Assembly (NCBI GenBank): GCA_031292435.1
Contig: JARLHD010000272.1
Coordinates: forward strand, 1 to 53,249
Reading direction: 5' to 3'
DNA from: Ignavibacteriaceae bacterium
Lineage (GTDB): Bacteria > Bacteroidota > Ignavibacteria > Ignavibacteriales > Ignavibacteriaceae
DNA length: 53,249 nt
The notes under the pieces were generated by a model that was not told where the DNA came from, searched no databases, and worked only from the letters and a program-made list of their open reading frames with translations. Shown here in pieces: positions 42,224-51,540 of this stretch; the first letter of the stretch is position 1; each line of letters begins with the position of its first letter. Position numbers and translations under genes: made by a program.

Positions 42224-44170
42224 TTACCAACCGTAATGAATGTTGAAGTAGGTTTTATTTGACGAGTGAATTGAACATTCAGGTGGTAGTTTTAATGTAT
42301 TAACAGGAAAAATTTCCCTATGAATACATTTTGTCACAGCCAATTCACCGCTGTCTAAACATAATTCCATATCCTTAATTTCAGGGGGACGAGTATATGA
42401 ATCTGAACTAAATCCGGAGAATACTCTGGAAACTGATGACATTAATCTTCCCCAAATAGGAGCGCATGCTGAACCTCCAAACTGAAAACCTCCGCCTAGT
42501 TTTCTACGGGGATCGTCGTATCCTATCCAAATAGCTGTAGTTATTTTTTTATTATATCCAACAAACCAGGCATCAGTTGAATTTTGAGTAGTTCCGGTTT
42601 TACCGGCAGCAAATCCTTTATAATATTTTCTGACAGAATTTGCTGTTCCTCCATCAATAACTTTTTCCAATGCCTGTGTCATCAAAAAGCAAGTTGAAGA
42701 ATCAAGTACAACATTTGTCTGTTCATTTCCGGAATAATAAACTCTTCCATTTTTGTCTTCAATTTTAACTATCGAAAATGGTTTAGCATAGGTGCCTTCG
42801 GTTGCAAATACTGAATATGAGGCTGCCATTTCGACAGGCGATACTTCTCCAGTCCCCAAAGCAATTGAAGGAAAGGGAGGTATCTGAGATTGAATCCCGA
42901 GTTTCCTTGAGAAGGCTACCACAGAATCCGGCACTGTCAAATGAGTTATGGCGTAAGCTGCGCAAAGGTTAACAGAATGCTGGATAGCTGTTTCCATAGT
43001 CAGATATTTTCCAGTATAAGTATCTTCCGAATTAGACGGACGCCATTCGTTATATTTACCAGAATCAACCACAATAGAAGCATCGAGCAGGGGAGCAGCG
43101 AGAGTAATTCCTTTCTGCAGAAGTGAGCCATAGAGAAAAGGTTTAAAGGCAGAACCGGGCTGACGTTTGATCTGAACGGCTCTATTTAGACCTCTGAAAT
43201 CTGATTCCGGATTTCCGCCGATCATTGCCAAGATTCTACCTGTCCCATTTTCAACACTAACCAAGCCAATCTGACTTTCCTTCATTGAGTTAGGGAAATT
43301 GTTCCACTGAGATTTCATTGCATTCTCAGCCGCTTTCTGAACCTCGTAGTTTAAAGTTGTTGTTATTTTTAGTTCATCAGAATTAAGAGATTTACCATAC
43401 TGCTTAAGAATCTCTACCGCCTCCTTTCTAACATTTTCAAGGAAATGCTTACCGAGATGATCATTCATCTTAAGATTCAAGGGAATCTTTTTTAAAGAAT
43501 TAAATTCTTTGTCTGAAATTTTATATGTTTCAACAAGGTTGTGAAGAACTTCATTCCGCCTGGACAGCATTTTATCAGGATGTTTTAGCGGATCATATAA
43601 GCCCGGACCCTGAAGAAGTCCCACAATAGCCGCACTTTCCGTAATAGACAACTTATCCGGTGTCTTGCTGTAATATTCCTCTGAAGCAGCCCAAATGCCA
43701 TAAACTCCATGTCCGAAATACACTGTATTCAGGTACATTAGCAAAATCTGATCTTTGGAGAATTTACTTTCAATTAATTTAGCCAGTTCAATTTCTTTAA
43801 TCTTACGAGTCACGGTTTTTTCTGAAGAGAGGAACAAATTCCTGGCAAGCTGCATGGTTATGGTACTTCCCCCCTGAGTGGAACCGGTAATAGTTTTAAA
43901 TATTCCTCTTACCAGTCCTTTGTAGGAAACGCCATTGTGGTTGTAAAAATCCCTGTCTTCAGTAGCAAATAATGTCCAAAGTACATATTTAGAAACATAT
44001 CCGGTACTTTTAACATCAACCCTGTTTTTTTCACCAATATATCCAATAACTTTTCCATCTGCTGAAATCACCTGAGAAGAAAAATCAATTTTAATTGGCG
44101 GAAGGTCTTGTGCAAAATAGTTCTGTGTTAAAAAAAGAAGAGTACAAAAGATTAATACAAACTTATTCAT
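42224..44170 (-). CDS. Class A penicillin-binding protein (PBP1, GT51 + transpeptidase)
   Basis: A bifunctional peptidoglycan synthase of 648 residues. GT51 motifs are ATEDRDFYNHNGV (catalytic E71) and QGGSTITMQLARN. The transpeptidase has S340 and K343 in PGSAFKPF, SVN in the second box and K524 in AGKTGTTQNS. A short C-terminal tail contains paired cysteines (MELCLDSGE, TKCIHRE, PPECS). The N-terminus is odd: a short hydrophobic stretch (F4-Y18) ends in FAQD, which looks like a cleavable A20|Q21 signal peptide, not the roughly 20-residue anchor usual in this class. It is convergent with the M64 gene and monocistronic. Confidence 0.94.
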   Translation of the reverse strand: MNKFVLIFCTLLFLTQNYFAQDLPPIKIDFSSQVISADGKVIGYIGEKNRVDVKSTGYVSKYVLWTLFATEDRDFYNHNGVSYKGLVRGIFKTITGSTQGGSTITMQLARNLFLSSEKTVTRKIKEIELAKLIESKFSKDQILLMYLNTVYFGHGVYGIWAASEEYYSKTPDKLSITESAAIVGLLQGPGLYDPLKHPDKMLSRRNEVLHNLVETYKISDKEFNSLKKIPLNLKMNDHLGKHFLENVRKEAVEILKQYGKSLNSDELKITTTLNYEVQKAAENAMKSQWNNFPNSMKESQIGLVSVENGTGRILAMIGGNPESDFRGLNRAVQIKRQPGSAFKPFLYGSLLQKGITLAAPLLDASIVVDSGKYNEWRPSNSEDTYTGKYLTMETAIQHSVNLCAAYAITHLTVPDSVVAFSRKLGIQSQIPPFPSIALGTGEVSPVEMAASYSVFATEGTYAKPFSIVKIEDKNGRVYYSGNEQTNVVLDSSTCFLMTQALEKVIDGGTANSVRKYYKGFAAGKTGTTQNSTDAWFVGYNKKITTAIWIGYDDPRRKLGGGFQFGGSACAPIWGRLMSSVSRVFSGFSSDSYTRPPEIKDMELCLDSGELAVTKCIHREIFPVNTLKLPPECSIHSSNKTYFNIHYGW

Positions 44171-44275
44171 CTCAAAAATATAGATTCAAATGTTATATTC
44201 AATTGTGCCATTTTATATTTATAAAGTATTTCAAAACTAATTTGATGAGAATTATGGGGCAAATAACGGATAATA

Positions 44276-45106
44276 TTATGCAGTGTTTTTTAATAGCCTG
44301 TTACGCATAGCTTCTACAACAGCTATGCTGGAGTAATATTTTCCTAGATTCTTTTCATCGTCTCTTTTACCGCCGTGGAAATCAGATCCTCCGGATTCTA
44401 AAAGGAAATATTCATTAACAATTCCTTTATAGAATTTTATGTGCTGTGGAGAATGGGAAGGGTGAAAAACCTCGATTCCGTCAACACCAGCTTCAATTAG
44501 TTCTTTTAAGATATCATCGGGCATATTGCCGGGATGGGCAATAAACGAAAGTCCTCCCGCATCGCTAATTATCTTAAATGCACTCTGTGGCGAAAGGTGA
44601 ACTTTCTTCTCGTAGGCAGGACATCCATTCCCGATATATTTATTGAAAGCTTCAAAATATGAGTTTACAAATCCTTTTTCAAGTAGAGCGTGTGCAATAT
44701 GAGGACGCCCAATAGCGTATGTCTCTGCTTTTTCCATAACCTCATCTGATGAAATTGGTATACCAAGTAAGCGAAGTTTGTTTAAAATTCTTAATGCCCT
44801 TTTCTTTCTTTCTTCTCTGAAAAAGGCAAGATACCGCTCAACTTCTTCATTACCGGGTTCAATAAAGTATGCCAGGATATGCACTTCTTTATCTCTTATG
44901 TCGGAACTTATTTCAACCCCCGGGATAACATCAATCCCCACATCCTTACCTATTTCGACAGCTTCTTTTATTCCAGAAAGATTATCGTGATCAGTTATAC
45001 TAATAATATCTAATCCTTTCTCTTTTGCTTTTAATACAATTTCTTTCGGTGAATAAAACCCATCCGAATGATTTGTATGAATATGTAAATCTGATTTACC
45101 AGTCAT
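44276..45106 (-). CDS. PHP-domain phosphoesterase (RNase AM/YciV-like)
   Basis: A 276-residue PHP phosphoesterase with the metal motifs DLHIHTNHSDG (6-16), ITDHDNLSG, PGVEISSD, FIAHPGN and ESGGSDFHGGKR. The layout matches YciV/TrpH-type proteins. Characterised members hydrolyse 3',5'-nucleoside bisphosphates (pAp) or trim RNA 5' ends. The central insertion with AIGRPHIAHALLEKGFV is also typical. It starts three bases after the stop of the Crp/Fnr regulator and must be cotranscribed with it. Substrate specificity here is not determined by sequence alone. Confidence 0.9.
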   Translation of the reverse strand: MTGKSDLHIHTNHSDGFYSPKEIVLKAKEKGLDIISITDHDNLSGIKEAVEIGKDVGIDVIPGVEISSDIRDKEVHILAYFIEPGNEEVERYLAFFREERKKRALRILNKLRLLGIPISSDEVMEKAETYAIGRPHIAHALLEKGFVNSYFEAFNKYIGNGCPAYEKKVHLSPQSAFKIISDAGGLSFIAHPGNMPDDILKELIEAGVDGIEVFHPSHSPQHIKFYKGIVNEYFLLESGGSDFHGGKRDDEKNLGKYYSSIAVVEAMRNRLLKNTA

Positions 45107-45109
45107 ATT

Positions 45110-45793
45110 CTATGTAAACAGTTCTTTAAATTTTTCATAATCAAGAATTTTTAACCTGGAGCCTTTAAGGTCGATAAGTTCTTTTTTTACGAGAGAATGT
45201 AAAGTTCTTGAAATAGTTTCTCTTGATGTACCGGCCATATTAGCAAGGTCATGCTGCAGGGGGAGTTTTTCGATTTCAACAGCGCCATTTTTAATTTTTC
45301 CTATTTCATCTGCCAGCTGCAATATTACAGTTGCAACCTTTCCCTCCGCATCTTTAAGTGACAGGGATTTGATCTTCAAATCTGCAGCCCTCATCCGTTG
45401 AGTGAGTTCTTTCAGCAACGAAATAGAAATTTCCGGATGACTTTGAAGCAGAGCGATAAAATCATTTCTCTGAATAATAAATAATTCAGAATCCTCCATA
45501 GCAGTAACATTTGCAGATCGTGACAATCCATCGAGTATTGCCATTTCCCCAAAGAAGTCGCTTTCATTTAAAATGGTGAGAATAACCTCTCTACCATCGT
45601 CACTTACTCTTGATATTTTAACTTTCCCCTCAACAATAACAAAAAGGGCTGACCCGGTTTCATGTTCAAAAAGAACAACCGAATCTTTTTTGAACGATTT
45701 TCTATTCCCAATTTTAGAAATTTTATCAATAGTAGTATCATTCAGTTCGGAAAAAATTGGCACATATTTCAAAAAATCGTTATTTCCGGCCAT
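45110..45793 (-). CDS. Crp/Fnr family transcriptional regulator
   Basis: A 227-residue regulator. The cyclic-nucleotide-binding beta roll spans about 8-120 and keeps FGEMAILDGLSRSANV with E83, R92 and S93. These are the residues that contact the nucleotide in CRP, so a cyclic nucleotide ligand is plausible. There is no N-terminal cysteine cluster, so it is not an iron-sulfur FNR. The C-helix is followed by a helix-turn-helix with LANMAGTSRETISRTLHSLV (184-203). RETISR resembles the CRP recognition helix, suggesting TGTGA-like half sites. I did not find such a site in its own upstream region. It is first in an operon with the PHP gene and divergent from the PpiD-like gene. Confidence 0.93.
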   Translation of the reverse strand: MAGNNDFLKYVPIFSELNDTTIDKISKIGNRKSFKKDSVVLFEHETGSALFVIVEGKVKISRVSDDGREVILTILNESDFFGEMAILDGLSRSANVTAMEDSELFIIQRNDFIALLQSHPEISISLLKELTQRMRAADLKIKSLSLKDAEGKVATVILQLADEIGKIKNGAVEIEKLPLQHDLANMAGTSRETISRTLHSLVKKELIDLKGSRLKILDYEKFKELFT

Positions 45794-45837
45794 TTTAAAA
45801 AATCCCTTCTAAATTGAACAGGTAAAATAACATAATT

Positions 45838-45865
45838 TTGCTCATAGTTAAAACCGTCTTATAAT
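45838..45865 (+). promoter_or_regulatory. Candidate sigma-70-like promoter for the PpiD-like gene
   Basis: TTGCTC (45838-45843) and TATAAT (45860-45865) are spaced 16 bases apart, about 113 bases before the ATG at 45979. The leader that would result contains CCCCT and AGGGG that could pair across about 35 bases. The -10 box is perfect and the -35 box is mediocre. If this group uses the TAnnTTTG promoter, the match is accidental. Confidence 0.35.
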
Positions 45866-45978
45866 GAATTAAGTAAACGCCCCTCAATATAATGTTAAAT
45901 TTACATTGCTTTTTTAGGGGTTTGTAGATATTTTTAGCTTCTTAATTTATTTAATTATATACCGGAGAGAAATAATAT

Positions 45979-48066
45979 ATGGCTATGATGGCCAAAATGA
46001 GAAGCTTAGCTCCTGCTTTTATTTTATCAGTCGGCGCTTTATTTGTTCTTTTTATGGTACTCTCAGATTCCAAATTGATGGAAATTTTCGGTGCTCATGG
46101 TAATAATGTCGGGTCAGTTAATGGACAGGATATTACGTATCAGGAATTTGTTAAAGCCGTAGATCAACAGAAAGAAAATCAGAAAAAACAAACAGGTCAG
46201 GATATTGATGAAGATAATATGGATCAATTCCGTGATCAGGTTTGGGATGCTGTTGTTAATCAGACTCTTGTAGAAGAACAAATTAAAAAATTTGGTATTA
46301 CAGTTTCCGATGATGAAGTAAAAGATATTATTCTTGGAGATAATCCACCCCAGATTCTAAAACAGAACTTTATGGATTCGACCGGGAAATTTAACCGTCA
46401 GGCTTATGATCAGGCCATTATGGATCCGCGTAATAAAGCTCCTCTGATTCAGGCTGAAGAGTATGTTAAACAAACGCGTCTTAGCGAAAAACTCCAGAGT
46501 CTCCTCCTTGCATCAATAAATGTTGGTGAGAATGAAATTAGAAAAAGATTCATGGATCAGAATATAAATTTAAATGCTCAGTATGCTTTGGTTGATATAA
46601 ACCAATTTCCTGATGCTGACTTTAAGATAAATGATGAAGACTTGAAAAAATACTACGATAATAATCTTATCAAATATCATATAGACGCTCAAAGAAAATT
46701 GAAGTATGTAAATTTCCCATTCATCGCTTCATCAGATGATTCCTCTATAATTAAGAGAAACCTTGAAACGATAGTTACAAAAATGAAGAAGTATGATACA
46801 TTATCTTTGAAGTCTGCTGTAGAAATGTATTCATCATATCCATATTCAAAAGATTCCATGAATATTTCTCAGATACCGCCTACTGCTATTGATAAATTTA
46901 TGAATTCAGCCCCCGGATCTATTATCGGTCCTGTTGCTTCCAATGAAGGTATGGCATTATATAAGTTAGATAATATTGTTACAGGCAGTGCAGAATTTGT
47001 TAAAGCTTCACATATTCTTATAAATCAAGGAGACGATGCTACCAGATTAGCCGAAGCCCAAAAGATTTATGATCAGATAAAAGCCGGTGCCAGTTTTGAA
47101 CAGCTTGCGAAAGAAAAGTCAGGAGATAAATCTAATGCCGATAAAGGAGGCGAGTTAGGTTGGTTCGGAAAAGGATCTATGGTCCCGGATTTCGAAAAAG
47201 CATGTTTTGAAGGAAAAGTCGGGGAAATTCTTAAACCAGTTAAAACCCCTTATGGCTATCATGTCATTAAAATTACAGGCAAATCTGATAAGAGATTTGT
47301 AGTAGAAAAAATCATTGCTCCTGTTAAACCCTCTGCATCAACTAAGGATTCAAAACTTAGTTTAGCACAGGATTATGCTTTTGTTGCTGATAAAAACGGA
47401 ATGGAAAAAGAAGCTAACTTAATGAAGTATAATATTCTTGAAACCACGCCTTTTGTAAAGGATGCCGTTTCGATACCCGGCATAGGACAAAGTAAAAGGC
47501 TGGTTGATTGGGCTTTTGATAACAGCAAGGGTAAGGTAAGTGAACCTTTCAAAATGCAATCCGGATATGTAGTTGTTATGGTTTCTGATGTTATTCCTGA
47601 AGGTACACGTCCATTTGATGAAGTTAAAAACCTGATCAAACCTGAAGTTGTTAAAGCTAAAAAATATGCAAAAGCTAAAGATATTATTGAAAGTGTTGTT
47701 GGTAAATTGAATGGAAATTTATCAATGGCTAATGCTCTGAATAATAAAATCACAGTTGATACTACCGGTAATTTTAATTTAGCAGGTGGTGTACCTAAAG
47801 TTGGCCGTGACTTTGCATTCATGGATAAGGCATCTTCCCTTGATGTAAATAAAATTTCCGAACCGGTAAAGGGTATAAGGGGTTATTACCTGATAAAATT
47901 GATAAGCAAATCTGCTTTTGATAATTCAGCATACCAGGCTCAAAGAAACCAGATAAGAGATAATATTCTTCAAGAAAAGAAAAGTTCCTTCTTTAATCAG
48001 TGGCTAACCAAGATTAAGAAGGATGCTAAAATAGTTGATAACAGATATAAAGTTTTCGGTCAGTAA
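45979..48066 (+). CDS. PpiD/SurA-like peptidyl-prolyl isomerase chaperone
   Basis: A 695-residue membrane-anchored periplasmic folding factor. The N-terminal signal anchor is MAKMRSLAPAFILSVGALFV (about 4-30). A SurA_N-type helical chaperone domain has GSVNGQDITYQEFVKAV. A parvulin domain (about 340-435) has VKASHILINQGDD, GELGWFGKGSMVPDF and TPYGYHVIKITG. A second, degenerate rotamase-like segment lies at about 485-535 (DWAFDNSKGKVSEPFKMQSG). The domain order matches PpiD, which helps newly exported proteins at the SecYEG exit. GGAGAG precedes the ATG. It is monocistronic, with a strong terminator after it. Confidence 0.9.
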   Translation: MAMMAKMRSLAPAFILSVGALFVLFMVLSDSKLMEIFGAHGNNVGSVNGQDITYQEFVKAVDQQKENQKKQTGQDIDEDNMDQFRDQVWDAVVNQTLVEEQIKKFGITVSDDEVKDIILGDNPPQILKQNFMDSTGKFNRQAYDQAIMDPRNKAPLIQAEEYVKQTRLSEKLQSLLLASINVGENEIRKRFMDQNINLNAQYALVDINQFPDADFKINDEDLKKYYDNNLIKYHIDAQRKLKYVNFPFIASSDDSSIIKRNLETIVTKMKKYDTLSLKSAVEMYSSYPYSKDSMNISQIPPTAIDKFMNSAPGSIIGPVASNEGMALYKLDNIVTGSAEFVKASHILINQGDDATRLAEAQKIYDQIKAGASFEQLAKEKSGDKSNADKGGELGWFGKGSMVPDFEKACFEGKVGEILKPVKTPYGYHVIKITGKSDKRFVVEKIIAPVKPSASTKDSKLSLAQDYAFVADKNGMEKEANLMKYNILETTPFVKDAVSIPGIGQSKRLVDWAFDNSKGKVSEPFKMQSGYVVVMVSDVIPEGTRPFDEVKNLIKPEVVKAKKYAKAKDIIESVVGKLNGNLSMANALNNKITVDTTGNFNLAGGVPKVGRDFAFMDKASSLDVNKISEPVKGIRGYYLIKLISKSAFDNSAYQAQRNQIRDNILQEKKSSFFNQWLTKIKKDAKIVDNRYKVFGQ

Positions 48067-48087
48067 TTAAATTAGAAATTTGAAGTG

Positions 48088-48117
48088 AACCCCTTAATTT
48101 CATTAAGGGGTTTTTTA
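48088..48117 (+). terminator. Rho-independent terminator
   Basis: The 10-bp stem AACCCCTTAA (48088-48097) pairs with TTAAGGGGTT (48103-48112) around loop TTTCA, followed by a T-run. It lies 22 bases after the PpiD-like gene. Confidence 0.92.
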
Positions 48118-48201
48118 TTTTAAAGAGGGTCTAAGCCAGATTCATTTCATTTTAAAACCCTTTAAATTTCAATCAGATTCCTTTATTTTACATTTTATAT
48201 T

Positions 48202-48744
48202 ATGAATAAGAAAGTTGTTTATTTAACAGGATTTATGGGGTCGGGCAAAAGTACTATTGGTCCTATTGTGGCCAATACGCTGGGCTGGGAATTTTATGAT
48301 CTTGACATAATAATTGAGACTAAAGCAGGCATTAAGATTAAAGAAATCTTCAATGTTTATGGTGAAAGTTATTTTAGAAACCTCGAAAGAGAAGCTCTAA
48401 TTGAAATTGCCGGTAACCATAAAATCATAGTGGCCCTTGGAGGAGGTACGATTGCAGATGAAGAGAACCTGAAGATAATGAAAGAAACAGGTCTGAGTTT
48501 TTATCTTAAACTCTCTGCAGCCTCTGCTTACAGAAGATTAAAATATAAAAGGGACCGTCCCGTTTTATTATCCGATTTGGGTGAAAATTATTCGAAAACA
48601 GAGCTACTTGACAAAATAAACGTTCTGTATGAAAAAAGAAAAATCTTTTATGAGCAGGCTGATTTTATTATAGAAACAGACAATATGCCTGTAGGTAAAA
48701 CTGTTGACCGGATTGTTAAAATTATTAATAATGAAATTGAATGA
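48202..48744 (+). CDS. aroK: Shikimate kinase
   Basis: It phosphorylates shikimate with ATP in aromatic amino acid synthesis. The 180-residue protein has the P-loop GFMGSGKST (10-18), the substrate-binding DLDIIIETKAG and FRNLEREAL segments, the VALGGGT motif (about 77-83) and the RDRPVL lid region (KRDRPVLLSDL). The length is typical. It overlaps aroB by four bases (ATGA), so the two are translationally coupled. Confidence 0.96.
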   Translation: MNKKVVYLTGFMGSGKSTIGPIVANTLGWEFYDLDIIIETKAGIKIKEIFNVYGESYFRNLEREALIEIAGNHKIIVALGGGTIADEENLKIMKETGLSFYLKLSAASAYRRLKYKRDRPVLLSDLGENYSKTELLDKINVLYEKRKIFYEQADFIIETDNMPVGKTVDRIVKIINNEIE

Positions 48745-49841
48745 AAATGAAAGTCATTAAAGTTCTTAAAGGCAAAAATAAATATGAGGTATTTTCAGGG
48801 ATAGGGACTTTTAACCTATTACCCGATCTTGTTTCACAAAAAGGATTATATAGCAACATTCTTTTCGTTGTCGATCAAAATGTAATGAAATATCATTCTG
48901 ACAAAATCAAATCGGTCAGGGAAAAATTCACAGGTAAAAATAATATATATATAATGCCATCTGGCGAAAAAAATAAATCAAATGAACGATATAATAGGAT
49001 ACTTACTTTTTTAGCTGAAAATAATTATGGGAGGGATTCTTTAATTGCTGCTGTTGGGGGAGGGGTAACCGGAGATATTGCAGGCTTTGTAGCCTCGACT
49101 TATTTAAGAGGTGTCCAGCTGGTTCAGATACCTACAACATTACTTGCCGCTGTAGATTCCTCTGTGGGTGGAAAAACCGGGATAAATTTCTTTAACCGGA
49201 AAAATATTGTCGGTACATTTTATCAGCCGGATATTGTTCTGACAGATACTGACTTTCTTAAAACACTTCCTAAAAGTGAAATTATCTCGGGAACCGGGGA
49301 AATAATCAAGTATGCTTTTCTATCCGGAAGAGAATTTTATAATGAAATCAATGATTCATATAATTCTATAATTTCTTTGGATGATAAAACATTAAATAAG
49401 ATCATTCCTGGTTGTATTAGAATTAAGGCTGAAATTGTTACAGAAGATGAACAGGAATCGGGATTAAGGAAGATACTTAATCTTGGGCATACCTTTGCAC
49501 ACGCATATGAAAGTTATTTCAATTTCAGAATCAAACACGGTAATGCGGTTGCTGCCGGTATTATTTCAGCTCTATATCTATCATTCAAGAAGGGAATAAT
49601 TAATCAAACTTCTCTGAAGTATTTTCTAAACCTGCCATTGAAAATTTATCCTAACAAGTCCCTTAAACCGGATGGTAATGAGATATTTACCCGAATGCTC
49701 TCTGATAAGAAGAATAAAAGCGGAAGAATAAAATTTATTCTTCTAAAGGATATTGGTGAAGTTCTTATCGATGTGGAAGCGGATAAAGATGAAGTTTTAT
49801 ATTCAATCCGTAAAACTTTTATTCCGCAATCCGATTTTTAG
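48741..49841 (+). CDS. aroB: 3-dehydroquinate synthase
   Basis: It converts DAHP to 3-dehydroquinate using NAD+ and a divalent metal. The 366-residue protein has PSGEKNKSNERYNRIL, AAVGGGVTGDIAGFVASTYL, IPTTLLAAVDSSVGGKTGIN and the metal-site GHTFAHAYES. The ATG at 48741 overlaps the aroK stop; a second ATG at 48747 is also possible. It is the last gene of the aroK-aroB pair. A 15-bp hairpin follows 17 bases after its TAG. Confidence 0.96.
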   Translation: MKMKVIKVLKGKNKYEVFSGIGTFNLLPDLVSQKGLYSNILFVVDQNVMKYHSDKIKSVREKFTGKNNIYIMPSGEKNKSNERYNRILTFLAENNYGRDSLIAAVGGGVTGDIAGFVASTYLRGVQLVQIPTTLLAAVDSSVGGKTGINFFNRKNIVGTFYQPDIVLTDTDFLKTLPKSEIISGTGEIIKYAFLSGREFYNEINDSYNSIISLDDKTLNKIIPGCIRIKAEIVTEDEQESGLRKILNLGHTFAHAYESYFNFRIKHGNAVAAGIISALYLSFKKGIINQTSLKYFLNLPLKIYPNKSLKPDGNEIFTRMLSDKKNKSGRIKFILLKDIGEVLIDVEADKDEVLYSIRKTFIPQSDF

Positions 49842-49858
49842 TTCTGGTTTAAAGGAGG

Positions 49859-49893
49859 AACTGCCAAATTTTTATGGTAAAAATTTGGCAGTT
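49859..49893. terminator. 15-bp perfect hairpin after aroB
   Basis: AACTGCCAAATTTTT (49859-49873) pairs perfectly with AAAAATTTGGCAGTT (49879-49893) around loop ATGGT. The distance from the aroB stop fits a terminator, but only TTT follows, so termination may be inefficient or the stem may stabilise the mRNA end. Confidence 0.65.
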
Positions 49894-50101
49894 TATAAAT
49901 GGAGGGTGTCTTGCTTAAAAACTATTCTATTCATGTTTTTATTTACAAGTAAAATGCCAAAAAAAAATAACTCTTTTCGTTAAATTTAAGTTATATAATG
50001 ACTTACCGAAGTAATAATTACTTGTTATTGGTACCATTTCTTCATTTTTTACCGATTTAAGGAAGGCATTTCTATTTTCATAATGAAATCCTGTTTAAAA
50101 T
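49894..50101. other. Intergenic remainder between aroB and frr
   Basis: Together with the hairpins on either side, this makes a gap of about 310 bp between the convergent aroB and frr genes. It has no credible ORF. It contains a perfect 15-base palindrome, AAGTAATAATTACTT (50009-50023), of unknown role. I see nothing else. Confidence 0.6.
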
Positions 50102-50138
50102 AAAAAAGCTGAACTTTAATAAATTCAGCTTTTAATTT
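50102..50138. terminator. Rho-independent terminator after frr (bidirectional)
   Basis: AAAAGCTGAA (50104-50113) pairs with TTCAGCTTTT (50124-50133) around a 10-base loop. An A-run on the left reads as T-run on the minus strand, ending the pyrH-frr transcript. Confidence 0.85.
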
Positions 50139-50153
50139 TCTATAGAAATCGTC

Positions 50154-50708
50154 TTATACTTCCATTATTTCTTTTTCTTTATGCTTTAGAATTTCATCAA
50201 CCGTTTTTATATGCTCATCTGTGAATTTCTGAATTCTAGTCTCACCTTCTTTTAGCTGATCCTCAGAAATTTTCTTCTCTTTTTCTTCTCTTTTAAGATG
50301 ATCGTTTGAATCTCTTCGGATATTTCTTATAGCAATCCGGGTTTCTTCACCAAATCTTTTAATCAGTTTAACAAAATCTTTTCTTCTTTCCTCGGTTAAA
50401 GGTGGAACAGGAATTTTAAGATTAGTGCCGTCACTCATTGGATTAAACCCAATGTTTGCTTCGAGAATAGCTCTTTCAATATGGGAAATTATTGATTTAT
50501 CCCAGGGAGTAATGGCTAAAGTATGCACATCAAGGACAGAAACATTACCAACCTGGCTTAACGGGGTAAGAGTCCCGTAATAATCTACTTTGATCCCATC
50601 CAGCAGGGCAGTAGTGGCTTTCCCGGTTCTTACTTTTGCCAGTTCATGTCTCAAAGCATCAAGAGACTTGTTCATCCTGGTATTGGCATCTTTTATAATT
50701 TCTTCCAT
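50154..50708 (-). CDS. frr: Ribosome recycling factor
   Basis: With EF-G it splits post-termination ribosomes. The 184-residue protein has MEEIIKDANTRMNKSLDAL, LRHELAKVRTGKATTALLDG, VDYYGTLTPLSQVGNVSV and the basic-acidic helices toward the C-terminus (RRDSNDHLKREEKEKKISED). The ATG at 50708 has GAGG five bases upstream on the minus strand. An in-frame TTG at 50723 would put that ribosome site inside the gene. It follows pyrH by 61 bases. Confidence 0.97.
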   Translation of the reverse strand: MEEIIKDANTRMNKSLDALRHELAKVRTGKATTALLDGIKVDYYGTLTPLSQVGNVSVLDVHTLAITPWDKSIISHIERAILEANIGFNPMSDGTNLKIPVPPLTEERRKDFVKLIKRFGEETRIAIRNIRRDSNDHLKREEKEKKISEDQLKEGETRIQKFTDEHIKTVDEILKHKEKEIMEV

Positions 50709-50769
50709 AAAAACCTCAAACAATTAAATGAAAAGTAAATACTAAAAAGTTAAAATTCAAAATAGTCAA

Positions 50770-51483
50770 TCAATTTATGACTGTCCCTATATTTTCTCCT
50801 GTAACAAGCTTTAATAGATTATCCGGTTTATCCATATTAAAAACAACCATAGGAAGTTTGTTTTCCTTGCAAAGGCTTACAGCAGTTAAATCCATAACGC
50901 GAAGGTTTTTAGTTAAAACATCAAGATATGTAATTTTTTCAAATCTAAATGCATTTGGATTTTTCTCAGGATCAGAATCAAAAACGCCGTTAACCCTAGT
51001 ACCTTTGACTATTACATCTGCTTCAATCTCTACTGCACGTAGAGATGCGGCTGTATCAGTACTGAAATAGGGATGTCCGGTTCCCGCGCCAAAAATTACA
51101 ACCCGTCCCTTTTCAAAATGTCTAATCGCCCTTCTCCTGATATAAGGTTCAGCAACTTCATGCATTTGGATTGAGCTCATTAATCTTGAGTCTGTGCCTT
51201 TATGTTCAACTGCATTTTGAAGTGCAAGAGAATTGATCATAGTTGCAAGCATTCCCATCTGATCCCCGGTAACGCGGTCAATCCCTTGCTCGGCAGCATT
51301 AAGACCCCTATAAATATTCCCCCCCCCGATAACTATTCCAAAATGTACTCCAACATCATGAACATTTTTAATTTCACCGGCAAAAAAATCAAGTACTTTT
51401 GGATCAATTCCATACCCGTTCTTCCCCATCAACGATTCACCGCTAAGTTTCAGTAGTACTCTCTTATATTTTATTTTGCTCAT
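50770..51483 (-). CDS. pyrH: UMP kinase
   Basis: It phosphorylates UMP to UDP for pyrimidine nucleotide supply. The 237-residue amino-acid-kinase fold has [58 protein letters not shown] and [22 protein letters not shown] precedes the ATG at 51483. It is separated from tsf by a strong terminator, so pyrH-frr has its own promoter or depends on readthrough. Confidence 0.97.
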   Translation of the reverse strand: MSKIKYKRVLLKLSGESLMGKNGYGIDPKVLDFFAGEIKNVHDVGVHFGIVIGGGNIYRGLNAAEQGIDRVTGDQMGMLATMINSLALQNAVEHKGTDSRLMSSIQMHEVAEPYIRRRAIRHFEKGRVVIFGAGTGHPYFSTDTAASLRAVEIEADVIVKGTRVNGVFDSDPEKNPNAFRFEKITYLDVLTKNLRVMDLTAVSLCKENKLPMVVFNMDKPDNLLKLVTGENIGTVIN

Positions 51484-51540
51484 ATATTTCCTGTTATTAT
51501 AATTTTTTGGATACTTGATCAGTTTCCCTGTTTAAATATA

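Noticed and set aside
47373..47822. A 149-codon minus-strand open frame inside the PpiD-like gene
   Set aside because: It is antisense to a well-supported gene, with no domain and no start signals.
49859..49893. Remnant of a miniature transposable element
   Set aside because: Arms are separated by only five bases, there is no target duplication, and no second copy was noticed; a transcript-end hairpin is simpler.
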